Shown: positions 34,101-41,569, counted from the first letter of the stretch. The stretch: DNA of 43,914 bases from an uncultured Parvibacter sp. (GCA_910587945.1 CAJUNI010000007.1:1-43914), one strand, 5' to 3'. Program-made: numbers and translations. The notes: a model not told the origin generated them from the sequence alone.

Positions 34101-34247
34101 GAGATCGAGGCGACTGGCACGAACATCACGAGCCTCATGAACTACAAGCCGAGCCGATTTGCACCTGATGGTCAGTACTCCAAATTGAAAGATCGAGTCA
34201 TCGCTCGATTGAAAGCGTTCTTGGAGAGGTTCAAAGGGTTAAGTTAG
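31143..34247 (+). CDS. hsdR: Type I restriction endonuclease subunit HsdR
   Basis: This 1034-residue protein matches EcoR124I-type HsdR in length and order. The N-terminal nuclease domain has YDVTILVNGLPLVHVELKRR near 186-206 (PD-(D/E)xK Asp, Glu and Lys present). The superfamily 2 motor follows with Walker A HTTGSGKTLT near 357, VVDRKDLDYQ, the box FDECHRSQFG near 457, GFTGTPIF and the late helicase motifs MFLTGFDATTLNT and QAFSRTNRI. The C-terminal helical region binds the methyltransferase. The motor translocates DNA and the nuclease cuts far from the site. The frame is intact. The gene follows hsdS by 2 bp and precedes the KAP-like gene by 22 bp. Confidence 0.97.
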   Translation: MAEESKHDNAESSFDYSMVSIPLDIPEESLVDDLSGGVTFDVMAFGGQSTVCSAAPKDTRRSSSYQSEAQLEDAFIKQLCTQGYEYLVVDSEEDLIANLRKQLEQLNKVTFSDKEWERLFKGWIASDNEGIVEKTRRIQQDHVYPLRRDDGSVKNIQLLDKRNVYNNRLQVMNQYTQTGNYENRYDVTILVNGLPLVHVELKRRGIAIEEAFNQIERYQRDSFWSGSGLFEYVQLFVISNGTHTKYYSNTTRFSAIEEAKGAKRKGKKTSNSFKFTSWWAAADNVPIYDLVPFTSTFFAKHALLNILTKYCVFDVDEHLLVMRPYQIVATERILNRILVSENDKKMLGTLKAGGYIWHTTGSGKTLTSFKTAQLASAMDGIDKVMFVVDRKDLDYQTMKEYDRFEKGAVDGSESTAVLTRQLADPNCRILVTTIQKLSNFIKKNKKHEVYDQHCAIIFDECHRSQFGDMHKDITKHFKNYHLFGFTGTPIFAENARSGGNPQLRTTEQAFGDKLHTYTIVDAIRDENVLPFRIDYIKTIKERDEYPDEKVYDIYRQGAYQAAERVDLIVNYILDHYAQKTKRDRNYLLKDQRVMGFNSIFATASIPMAKVYYSAFKRQQEERGGEKLKIALIYSFGPNESDDGCGLPDESFDVESLDAPSRDFLDAAIDDYNAMFSTSFDTSSLGFQNYYKDVSERLKNRELDMVIVVNMFLTGFDATTLNTLWVDKDLKDHGLLQAFSRTNRILNSVKTYGNIVCFRNLEDNVNHAISLFGDKDAGGIVLLKPYGEYLAEYQERLAQLYENFPLGEVILGEQAEKDFIRLFGVILRLRNILTSFDGFAADDTLSPRDEQDYRSIYQDLHNKWRPQGEESTLINDDLVFEIELLKQVDINIDYILMLVQKYHDGHCKDKLLIADIERAIKSSYELRNKKDLIDAFIDGLESSDDVTADWERYIAEAKQRELSAIVEEENLDEAATEAFVSKAFADGEIEATGTNITSLMNYKPSRFAPDGQYSKLKDRVIARLKAFLERFKGLS

Positions 34248-34269
34248 GTCGTATGCTAGAAGACTGCTA

Positions 34270-36105
34270 ATGAGCGCATTTTTTCATGTTTTTGGAGATG
34301 TTGAAATTTCGAATAATGATGAGATAAAACAACGAATAGTCGAGTACCTTAAACCAGCTAAGTCGCATCATGCAATGCTTTTATATGGAGAGTGGGGATC
34401 GGGAAAAAGTTATTTTGTTCGCAATGACCTAAAAGCTTACCTTGAAGGACTTGATGATTCTGCAGCTGTAATCTACACAACAGCTGCCGGTTTTACTACT
34501 CCAGATGAGTTAATGGAGCGAATAGCGACTGCTTACATTAATGAATTAGCAAGCATTGAAGAGCTTCCCGATGGCTCTAAAAGAAAAAAGCTTCTGAACG
34601 AGGCAAGGAAATCAGGCCTAGGTTTTCTGAAAAAGATAACGAAAAAGGTTGGCAAAGCGTCTGGGGTATTGCCCTCATTGAGCGATAGCGCTTTTTTATC
34701 ATTAATGCTTCCGAAAAGGTCTCTAATTGTTATCGACGATTTAGAGCGCAGGGCTTTCTCATTAGCTCATAGCAAAGAGCAAGACGGAGACAATCAAGAA
34801 TTTGATGAGGCCCTGTTCTCTGCTTTATGCCGTCTAGTAGAAGAGCATGGTCATAAAGTGTTGCTTATCGCTAACAGCGGTGACGTGGTTCCCGCAGATA
34901 TAACTGAGAAGCTGGTATGGGACAGGCTGGAGTTTAAGCCAGATCCCGCTGAGTTGGTTGACCATATTCTTGCAGAAAGCATAGAAGCATTCCCTCAGCG
35001 CCTCAATGTTGAAGAGCAAGTTATTTCAGCTCAACGTCTCACTGGGAAATGTAACGCAAGACGGCTGATTCATTTCGAGCCTTTGCTTGATACGATGGCG
35101 CAATGCGAGTTTTTTAAAAATGACGAGACGGATATTGCAATACAAAAAGATACCTTGAAGGATGTTACGTATATAGCGCTATGTGCTTCAGATGGTGCGG
35201 AGTTCGTGAAGCCAGGTGAGCCAGCTTGGATAGCTTGGGATGAATTCGACGAAAACCGAGCAAAGTACAGTGCCCTCAAGTTCCTTAAAGCCTTTATTGA
35301 CGAAGGCATAAGGCCTGATGTCAATGAAGTGAACAGCGACCTCGTTCGGTTTGCTGAAAGATTCCATCCTCAGTCGTATAAAGAGCAAGTGGCTCTTGCT
35401 GCGATTAATTCGATTCGTGGCCGTGCATTCGAGGATGAGGAGGGGAAGACATTTCTAAATGCAATCTTAGAAGCGCTTGATTCCGGTGAAATGGACATCT
35501 CGAATATCCCCAACCTTCTACACGCTATCAATCTCTTGAGATTGATAGGAATTGCATCACTGCCAGATTATGAGCATGCTGTTCAAGCATCTGAACGTCT
35601 GTTGATGAAGAATTCTTCTTTTGCAAGAAGCGCCATTAATGAAGATCAAATTGCTTGGCAAGTAGTTCACGTCGATGACGTTAATCGGCTCGACGAAATA
35701 GATAGCTTGCGCAAAATGGCTCTTCGTCAGTTTGAGGATGAAGCATATTCACGCATGATGACCGATGTAAGTGCTCCCGACGAAGAGGCTGGTTTGCAAA
35801 TAGCACATAATGCTGACGCTTGGTTTGGCTCAGATCCGATTGGTCTGACCGCGATTAACCCTGACGAATTCGGGCGGTATGTTAAGGCCGCCAATGTCGT
35901 TTCAATTCACGAGCTCTGGAATGCAATTGTTCGAATGAACCGTGAAGGCGTACTGGTGGAACATGAGCACAGAGAACAGGTGAAGAAATGGAACGAAGAC
36001 CTCGCGGAGATTCTCTCGCAAGTTGATGTCGGCTCAAAGATGCGCAATTATCTGATTGATCAATTGTGCGAATATCTTCAGAACAATACGGTCACGGCTG
36101 AGTAG
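34270..36105 (+). CDS. KAP-like P-loop NTPase, putative defence ATPase
   Basis: This 611-residue protein begins with a P-loop ATPase domain: Walker A in LLYGEWGSGKSYFVRND (about residues 38-54), Walker B in SLIVIDDLERRAFS near 151 and a sensor-like LLIANSGDVVPADIT. This is the pattern of KAP and related STAND-type NTPases found in phage-defence genes. The remaining 350 residues are helical, with no motif or membrane helix that I recognise. It starts 22 bp after hsdR but is clearly richer in A+T than the hsd genes, so it was probably added separately. The ribosome binding site is weak. The function is unknown; anti-phage activity is inferred from context only. Confidence 0.75.
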   Translation: MSAFFHVFGDVEISNNDEIKQRIVEYLKPAKSHHAMLLYGEWGSGKSYFVRNDLKAYLEGLDDSAAVIYTTAAGFTTPDELMERIATAYINELASIEELPDGSKRKKLLNEARKSGLGFLKKITKKVGKASGVLPSLSDSAFLSLMLPKRSLIVIDDLERRAFSLAHSKEQDGDNQEFDEALFSALCRLVEEHGHKVLLIANSGDVVPADITEKLVWDRLEFKPDPAELVDHILAESIEAFPQRLNVEEQVISAQRLTGKCNARRLIHFEPLLDTMAQCEFFKNDETDIAIQKDTLKDVTYIALCASDGAEFVKPGEPAWIAWDEFDENRAKYSALKFLKAFIDEGIRPDVNEVNSDLVRFAERFHPQSYKEQVALAAINSIRGRAFEDEEGKTFLNAILEALDSGEMDISNIPNLLHAINLLRLIGIASLPDYEHAVQASERLLMKNSSFARSAINEDQIAWQVVHVDDVNRLDEIDSLRKMALRQFEDEAYSRMMTDVSAPDEEAGLQIAHNADAWFGSDPIGLTAINPDEFGRYVKAANVVSIHELWNAIVRMNREGVLVEHEHREQVKKWNEDLAEILSQVDVGSKMRNYLIDQLCEYLQNNTVTAE

Positions 36106-36179
36106 ATTCAAACATAGGGCATAATATAATTGCTTAAAATAGTCGTTGAATTCAGAACAGTTATGGATTGACTTAGCGC

Positions 36180-36208
36180 TTGATAGATTGATTGCCCCAT
36201 GTTATAAA
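36180..36208 (+). promoter_or_regulatory. Promoter of the DUF3800 leader RNA
   Basis: TTGATA (36180-36185) and TATAAA (36203-36208) are spaced by exactly 17 nt. The expected start of transcription, 7 nt past the -10, falls at the first base of a hairpin (36215). Confidence 0.7.
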
Positions 36209-36214
36209 GTATTT

Positions 36215-36270
36215 GGTGGCTGAATAAGCTACCTCCAAGCGCCGGGGGCTTATCCCCCGGCATCTTTTAT
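36215..36270 (+). ncRNA. Two-hairpin structured RNA upstream of the DUF3800 gene
   Basis: Hairpin 1 is GGTGGCT (36215-36221), loop GAATA, AGCTACC (36227-36233). Hairpin 2 is GCCGGGGG (36241-36248), loop CTTAT, CCCCCGGC (36254-36261), followed by ATCTTTTATA. Seven nt join them. The promoter places the 5' end at the first stem, and the last stem plus T-rich tail resembles an intrinsic terminator. The product would be an RNA of about 55 nt, with readthrough into DUF3800 18 nt later. Structured DUF3800-associated RNA motifs are described in the literature; membership here is unproven. Confidence 0.65.
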
Positions 36271-36288
36271 ATTTGGAGGAATGTAGCG

Positions 36289-36969
36289 ATGAAAGAGCTC
36301 TCTGTCTTTATAGATGAAAGTGGCGACAAGAGCACGCATGCGCGATATTTCCTTTTGACTGCTGTTATTCACAATCAGGCAAACAAGATTACCGACAAGA
36401 TAAACGCCTACGAACAATCTTTGGCGGCGGCTGATCTTCCCAACATACCTTTTCATTCCGAGCCTTTGCTGAATGGTCACGAGGGATATACGGACTTGAG
36501 CTTGAGTCTACGAAAAAAGCTTCTGTATTCCTTTAACGTGCTTGTGCAGCGTCTACCAATCCAGTACGCAACGTTCGTTTATAAGCATAGAGAACATAAC
36601 GATGCTGAAGCTCTTGCCCAACATATTGAACGTGATCTAATAGCTCTATTCAACGACCACTTGGAGTTCTTTCAAGACTTCGACAAGGTGAAAGTCTATT
36701 ACGACAATGGGCAGAAGCTCGTAAGGCAAGCGCTTTATGGCGCAATCTCCTCTTGTCTTTCTCAACAAGCTGTAATTCGCAAAAAGACGACTATGACCGA
36801 ATACAGGCTTGCCCAGGTTGCCGACTACCTCTGCACTATTGAGCTTGCTGCTGTGAAGTATGCAGCCAAGGAAAATGGCGGAACTTACGACAAGTTCTTC
36901 GGTGGCATCGGTTCGTTCAAGAAGAACTGGTTAAAGCAAGCGAAACGTAAGAGTATCGACAAGAAATAA
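36289..36969 (+). CDS. DUF3800 domain protein
   Basis: This 226-residue protein starts with the DUF3800 signature LSVFIDESGDKSTHARYFLL (acidic D9-E10 pair) and has a second acidic strand KVKVYYDNGQKL near 134, then YRLAQVADYLCTIELAAVKY. The family is predicted to have an RNase H-like fold with metal-binding acidic residues; its biological role is unknown. GGAGG lies 9 nt before the ATG. The gene is the last cargo gene of the element and is preceded by its own promoter and a structured RNA. A nuclease partner of that RNA, or of the neighbouring ATPase, is a reasonable guess but not shown. Confidence 0.85.
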   Translation: MKELSVFIDESGDKSTHARYFLLTAVIHNQANKITDKINAYEQSLAAADLPNIPFHSEPLLNGHEGYTDLSLSLRKKLLYSFNVLVQRLPIQYATFVYKHREHNDAEALAQHIERDLIALFNDHLEFFQDFDKVKVYYDNGQKLVRQALYGAISSCLSQQAVIRKKTTMTEYRLAQVADYLCTIELAAVKYAAKENGGTYDKFFGGIGSFKKNWLKQAKRKSIDKK

Positions 36970-36973
36970 ACCT

Positions 36974-37017
36974 GTCCGAATCTACTGAAAATCCTTCGAA
37001 ATTCAGTTGAAACGGAC
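36974..37017. repeat. 44-bp imperfect palindrome shared with the abiEi promoter
   Basis: Arms beginning GTCCGAATCTACTGAA and ending TTCAGTTGAAACGGAC pair at 13 of 16 positions. A second 44-bp palindrome with the same left arm except one base lies at 42894-42937, upstream of abiEi. This copy stands directly after DUF3800 with no gene behind it. Confidence 0.65.
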
Positions 37018-37024
37018 ACCCAAA

Positions 37025-37076
37025 GTCGGTGCAGATGCGGTGCAGATGGGCACGAAAACATGCCCAAATGCACCGC
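37025..37076. repeat. Right integrase arm-type repeat and large stem-loop
   Basis: Positions 37025-37048 repeat 22967-22990 perfectly. They lead into a long stem: GCGGTGCA (37037-37044) with TGCACCGC (37069-37076), and TGGGCA (37047-37052) with TGCCCA (37061-37066). It lies about 100 bp inside the right attachment core. The 75 bp from here to the core show no gene. Confidence 0.65.
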
Positions 37077-37151
37077 AATCTATGTGATAGGCTTAGCGCA
37101 AAACACCAGTTCAGACACATAATCGTACTTACATTACGTTCATTCAAGACC

Positions 37152-37198
37152 GCTCATAACCCGGAGGTCGTTGGTTCAAATCCAGCCCCCGCGACCAA
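37152..37198 (+). repeat. Right attachment site core (tRNA-fMet 3' half remnant)
   Basis: This copies 45 of 47 positions of the tRNA-fMet 3' half, from the anticodon loop to just past CCA. No 5' tRNA half precedes it, so it is not a gene. The two differences (37172 and 37184) turn one A-T pair of the T-stem into T-A, so the stem still pairs. Confidence 0.9.
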
Positions 37199-37207
37199 AT
37201 TAGTTCG

Positions 37208-37246
37208 CAGGCCAGATGGTTAATCCGTCTGGCCTGTTTGCTTTGT
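37208..37246 (+). terminator. Displaced tRNA terminator beyond the right attachment site
   Basis: CAGGCCAGA (37208-37216) and TCTGGCCTG (37228-37236) pair perfectly with an inner GG/CC pairing, followed by TTTGCTTT. It resembles the hairpin after the intact tRNA-fMet and is presumably the terminator the gene had before integration. Confidence 0.7.
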
Positions 37247-37559
37247 CGATACATATCGGCGCAAGCGGAAAAGCTGTAGCACCAGATTTCCAGAAAATGC
37301 CTCAGCTATAAATCTTGAGAATCGCGGAGTATGCGAAAAGGAGCCCTGCTTAGGTGGGGCTTCTATATTTCTATGAGAAAATATATGAAACAGTTCCTAG
37401 AAACGTTTGGAGCAGCGAGGTTTCTAAGCATCGCGCACCTCGTGGCGTCAACAAGTAAAAACGCTTAAAAGAAGCATTGAATCTATCAAGACTTCATTGG
37501 ATGAAGATAGCACCGGGTTATTCTCATCACATTGCATCGAAGGAAAGGTGCACAATCAT
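37247..37559. other. Non-coding gap before mcrB
   Basis: I see no gene of supportable quality here. The stretch holds a hairpin AGCCC...GGGCT with a T-rich tail (about 37343-37375), which may be an old terminator, and A+T-rich sequence upstream of mcrB that presumably contains its promoter. No clear -35/-10 pair stands out. Confidence 0.4.
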
Positions 37560-40508
37560 ATGGAAAAGGTAGCGGAGATTGACAAAGATATCCTGAGAGG
37601 GATCTCACTTGCCCTGAATGAGGGAAATGAGACGGTGACCTATGGTGAATTGTCTAAGATAATCGAGCGTAACTCCGGCCGAAAGATCAACCCTCATATG
37701 GGCTTCAACGCGCCACTAGGTAGAATTCAGGATTACTGCATTGAAAGTAATGTGCCTTGCCTATCTTCACTGGTTGTAAACAAAAACCAGGTTCCTGGCC
37801 CAGGCTTCATCGACTACTACAGGAAGGCTAATCCTCAAGACACGCGGTCCGACCAAGACATATTGGTCGACGAGCAAAAAGCCTGCCGTGAGAATAAGGA
37901 CTGGCAGCCTCTTCTAACACGATGTGACATCGAACTTGATGAGCTTTGGGATGATGATGTTCCGGAGTTGGATGTGGAGGTGCTTAATTGGTCTGCGCTT
38001 GTATCAATCCTCGATCAGTATGAGGACCGGTTGAAATCCCTAAGGAGTAGAGAAGTCTACAAATGGGAGGCGCTTAGGCAGTTCCAAGACCACTGGGATA
38101 TTGATGCAGACGACTTCCATGCGATGCTTTGCGAGTCGCTGTCGAAAACCGGTAACCTGCTGACAGGTGGTAGGTACTTTGCGAGAGGAATGCTTGAGAT
38201 CTTTGTGGATAACAATCCAAACGCAGTACGCGCATCGCTCAAAATGCTGATGGATAGCAGCATCCCGCTTGGTGAGAGGATGAGTAGGTTCTCAGCCGAG
38301 ATGGACGAACAGCTTGCAGCCCTCAATGAGGTACGACGAGAGCGTGGTGAGCACGCAGCAAACAAGCATTTTCAAGATTCTCACGCCATGAGTGTTTACC
38401 TTGCCTTAGCGCAGGATGACGAGCACTACATATATAAGACTCGATCTTATGAAAGCTTCGCTGCGCACGTCGGTGCTCAGGTCCCGAAGAACAAGCATCA
38501 GAAGGTCGAGTCGTTCGAGTCCCTTTGTGATGTCATACTCGACTATCTGTTTACAAGACGAAGGGGCTTGGTGCGGAAGAGCGACAGACTTCTTACCGAA
38601 GACCAACGCAGGGCTGATTCCTCGCATCACATGCTGGTGCAGGATATCGTCTTCTACGCAAGCTGGGGAACAGCAAAGAACTGGGCCTATGCACCTGGAG
38701 GACAAGCCGTGTACTGGCAGGAGTTCAGGGATGCCGGAATCATGGGAATTGGCTGGGACAAGATAGGCGATCCTTCCAGGTTCAAAAAGAAGAAGGAATT
38801 GAGTGAGGCTCTAATCGAGGCATACGGGGGTTCAGACCCGAGACAGGATACGAGTTCCATATGGGCCTTTGTTAATGAGCTAAAACCTGGCGATATCATC
38901 TGGGCGCGAAGAGGTACTAAGCAAGTAGTTGGCTGCGGTGTCGTGAAGTCTGATTTTAGATACGAGGAGAGTCGCGAACCGTACCATTGCATCAGGGATG
39001 TCGACTGGATTGAGATGGATGGGTTTGGCATTGACGGTACGTTCAACCAAAAGACCCTTTACGAGTTAACCGAATGGACATCCGTTAAGGCGAGCGAGCT
39101 CGACTCCCTTTCTCAAGGGGAGATCGATCGAGAAGACGAGTCGTGGTGGCCAGGAATCGACGATTATTCTCCGCAGCCGACTCCGGAGCTCGCGAATTCT
39201 GCAGAAGAGTGCGAATCTTCGGAAAAGTCTTATTGGTGGCTAAATGCCAGTCCAAAGATCTGGTCTTTCTCCAACATAGAGCCTGGTGCAGAGCAGACAT
39301 ATACGGTTTTTACCAAAACCGGCACACCAAGACGTATCCACTCCAACTTTATAGCGGCAAAAGAGGGCGACTTGGTAATCGGGTATGAGGCCACTCCCAC
39401 TAAGAAGGTCGTTGCGATCTGTGAAATATCTCGTGACACGGACGAAAAGAACCTGTATTTCAGGAAACTCAAGGACCTTGTGGAGCCAATCCCTTACTCA
39501 ACCATCAAAGATGATGAGCTTCTAAGTCAGTCACAGTTCATGAAGAACCCCAACGGTAGCTTGTTTGCTCTTACCGAGGAAGAGTTCCAGAGGGTATTGG
39601 AATTGGCAAGCGACGATGCACCGATATCGCCTACCGAAAAGGCAAAGCCCTATACAGACGAGCAGTTTCTCAGTGACGTGTATGTATCCAAAGAAGATCT
39701 TGAGACGATGAAGCGGGTGCTCGGCAGAAAGAAGAATCTTATCCTTCAAGGAGCTCCTGGAACCGGGAAAACATACTGCGCAAGAAGGCTCGCATGGGAT
39801 TTCATGGGAGAGGAGGATGATAATCGTATTTGCTGCGTCCAGTTTCACCAAAATACTACCTATGACGATATGATGGCTGGCTATAGACCGGCAGAGGACG
39901 GCGGCTTTGAGCCGATACCTGGTGAGTTTCTGCGCTTCTGCGACAAGGCGGCTCAGGATCCAGAAGGAAGACCGTGGTTCTTTATCATCGATGAGATCAA
40001 TCGAGCGAATATCTCAAAAGTGTTCGGCGAGCTTCTCATGCTCATCGAATCGGGCCACAGGGATGAGTCCATCAAGCTCTCGATTCTTGGCAGGACCGTG
40101 AGAGTTCCATCGAATCTGTACCTGATTGGAATGATGAACACAGCAGACCGGGGATTGGCTCTCATCGACTACGCGCTGCGTCGTCGCTTCGCGTTCTTCG
40201 AGATGGACCCGGCATTCGGAAACGAGCAGTTCGAGCATTATATGGAAAACACCGGGAGCGATGGATTGATAGCGCTGGCAAGAGCCGTCGAAAAGTTGAA
40301 CGATGAAATCGAGAGTGATCCGGCGTTCGGCTCTGGCTTCCGCATCGGACATAGCTATCTCTGCTTCGACGGAGAGGTTATGGAAGAGAACCTTAAGGAC
40401 GTTATTGAGTTCGAGTTAGTTCCACTCATTCGAGAGTACTGGTTCGATGCGCCTGACACCGCAACGGAGAAGATCGAAAAGCTAAGGGCGGCTTTGCAGA
40501 ATGCCTAA
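37560..40508 (+). CDS. mcrB: McrB-like AAA+ GTPase with modified-base reader domains
   Basis: This 982-residue protein is the motor and recognition subunit of a type IV (modification-dependent) restriction system. The AAA+ module at the C-terminus has Walker A LQGAPGTGKTYCARRLA near 731, Walker B FFIIDEINRANISKVFGELL near 808, and the McrB signature as MMNTADRGLALID near 858 (usually MNTADRS). Upstream are two EVE/PUA-like segments: about 380-530 (YWQEFRDAGIMGIGWDKIGD, DIIWARRGTKQVVGCGVV) and about 555-690 (YWWLNASPKIWSFSNIEPGA, GDLVIGYEATPTKKVVAICE). These are expected to bind modified bases. The first 80 residues may be a further small domain. ATG 37560 follows AGGAAAGG; a TTG at 37497 is weaker. 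It overlaps mcrC by 8 bp. Confidence 0.9.
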   Translation: MEKVAEIDKDILRGISLALNEGNETVTYGELSKIIERNSGRKINPHMGFNAPLGRIQDYCIESNVPCLSSLVVNKNQVPGPGFIDYYRKANPQDTRSDQDILVDEQKACRENKDWQPLLTRCDIELDELWDDDVPELDVEVLNWSALVSILDQYEDRLKSLRSREVYKWEALRQFQDHWDIDADDFHAMLCESLSKTGNLLTGGRYFARGMLEIFVDNNPNAVRASLKMLMDSSIPLGERMSRFSAEMDEQLAALNEVRRERGEHAANKHFQDSHAMSVYLALAQDDEHYIYKTRSYESFAAHVGAQVPKNKHQKVESFESLCDVILDYLFTRRRGLVRKSDRLLTEDQRRADSSHHMLVQDIVFYASWGTAKNWAYAPGGQAVYWQEFRDAGIMGIGWDKIGDPSRFKKKKELSEALIEAYGGSDPRQDTSSIWAFVNELKPGDIIWARRGTKQVVGCGVVKSDFRYEESREPYHCIRDVDWIEMDGFGIDGTFNQKTLYELTEWTSVKASELDSLSQGEIDREDESWWPGIDDYSPQPTPELANSAEECESSEKSYWWLNASPKIWSFSNIEPGAEQTYTVFTKTGTPRRIHSNFIAAKEGDLVIGYEATPTKKVVAICEISRDTDEKNLYFRKLKDLVEPIPYSTIKDDELLSQSQFMKNPNGSLFALTEEEFQRVLELASDDAPISPTEKAKPYTDEQFLSDVYVSKEDLETMKRVLGRKKNLILQGAPGTGKTYCARRLAWDFMGEEDDNRICCVQFHQNTTYDDMMAGYRPAEDGGFEPIPGEFLRFCDKAAQDPEGRPWFFIIDEINRANISKVFGELLMLIESGHRDESIKLSILGRTVRVPSNLYLIGMMNTADRGLALIDYALRRRFAFFEMDPAFGNEQFEHYMENTGSDGLIALARAVEKLNDEIESDPAFGSGFRIGHSYLCFDGEVMEENLKDVIEFELVPLIREYWFDAPDTATEKIEKLRAALQNA

Positions 40509-41568
40509 GACCGCATTGGAAACAAAGCCCAAGACCGTTCTTGTCAGAAATGTCTTCTATCTCATGTCCTATGCCTTTCGCGCCTTGGACGTGAGGGATT
40601 ACGAGCGCATAGGTTCCGAAGAGTTCTGCGGAATGGACGATTTGCTCGCGGCTATCCTTCTCATTGGCGTAGAAACGCAAAGGAAGAGAGGATTTGAGAG
40701 GGATTACAGGACGGCGCGCGAAGAAGGATGGCGTATCAAGGGCCGTGTAGACATGCGACAAACGATGAAGCTCGAAATGGCACACCAGCCGCTTGCCGCC
40801 TATGACTATGACGAATATGACGAGGATACTCTACTGAATCGCATCCTCAAGACGAGTATCTTGGTCCTTATTGGAAGAGCGGGTGTGCAGAATGAGCGTC
40901 GGAGGCGCCTTCATGGGGCGATGGCGTATATGCAGAGGGTGTCGACCATAACCGATCCTTCCAGCATCCGTTGGTCTGAGTTGAGATACCATCGCAATAA
41001 CCGCAGTTACGAGCTGCTTATGAACGTATGCTATCTGGTTATCCAGCAACAGCTTATGGATCCTCAGAGCGACGATCGTCTGGTCGCTGCGTTCGATGAC
41101 AAGCAGTGGTTCAGCGCGCTATTCGAGAACTTCGTGCTGAATTACTTCAAGCGCCATTACCCAGCGCTAAAGGTAACGGGTCAAACGCCGATACGTCCCG
41201 GCGAGGGCGCGCCGGCTTTCGTGCCGTCGATGTTCACGGATGTTGTGCTGTCTAGCGGAGAGAAGACCCTCGTCATTGATGCGAAATGCTACGGGAGGAT
41301 TTTCTCGATGAACTTCGACAAGGAGATCATGTCAGCTGACCATATTCGGCAGATCTACTACTATGCCGCCCATACTGGCTCGTCCGAAAACGTTTCTGCA
41401 ATGTTGGTCTATGCCGGAACGTCTGAGCGCCAATTAAGCGAGTATTGGGATGACGGTGGATATCGGCTCGGATGCAAAGCCCTGTGCCTCGACACCGAGT
41501 TCAGCGAGATTGCATCTCGGTTAGATACTATTGTCGTTGAAACATTTGGACAAATCGAAAAAGGATAG
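40501..41568 (+). CDS. mcrC: McrC-like endonuclease subunit
   Basis: This 355-residue protein is the nuclease partner of McrB. It starts with the McrC N-terminal pattern VRNVFYLMSYAFRALDVRDY. It ends in a PD-(D/E)xK nuclease core: MFTDVVLSSGEKTLVIDAKC (Asp, then Asp-x-Lys near 260) and SADHIRQIYYYAAH. The nuclease motif is intact. The start codon lies inside mcrB, and the 8-bp overlap implies coupled synthesis of the complex. It lies outside the tRNA-bounded element. The pair cuts DNA carrying particular modified bases; which base is not visible from sequence. Confidence 0.92.
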   Translation: MPKTALETKPKTVLVRNVFYLMSYAFRALDVRDYERIGSEEFCGMDDLLAAILLIGVETQRKRGFERDYRTAREEGWRIKGRVDMRQTMKLEMAHQPLAAYDYDEYDEDTLLNRILKTSILVLIGRAGVQNERRRRLHGAMAYMQRVSTITDPSSIRWSELRYHRNNRSYELLMNVCYLVIQQQLMDPQSDDRLVAAFDDKQWFSALFENFVLNYFKRHYPALKVTGQTPIRPGEGAPAFVPSMFTDVVLSSGEKTLVIDAKCYGRIFSMNFDKEIMSADHIRQIYYYAAHTGSSENVSAMLVYAGTSERQLSEYWDDGGYRLGCKALCLDTEFSEIASRLDTIVVETFGQIEKG

Positions 41569-41569
41569 T

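Larger units (their letters stand above)
22855..37198. mobile_element. 14.3-kb integrative, possibly mobilizable, element in tRNA-fMet with defence cargo
   Basis: A 47-bp repeat of the tRNA-fMet 3' half brackets the segment. Immediately inside the left end is a tyrosine integrase reading toward the tRNA. Then come a CGNR-like protein, an excisionase-like HTH, a VapE-type ATPase, a repeat-rich non-coding stretch and mobC. The right two-thirds is cargo: type I restriction-modification, a KAP-like ATPase and DUF3800. A relaxase, a conjugation apparatus and phage structural genes are all absent, so movement would need a helper. Base composition varies along it; the ATPase and DUF3800 genes are visibly richer in A+T. 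The boundaries come from the repeat and are precise to within the core. Confidence 0.9.

Noticed and set aside
37141..37200. Second tRNA-Met gene
   Set aside because: Only the 3' half from the anticodon loop onward is present; the preceding bases cannot form an acceptor, D-arm or 5' anticodon stem. It is the attachment-site remnant.
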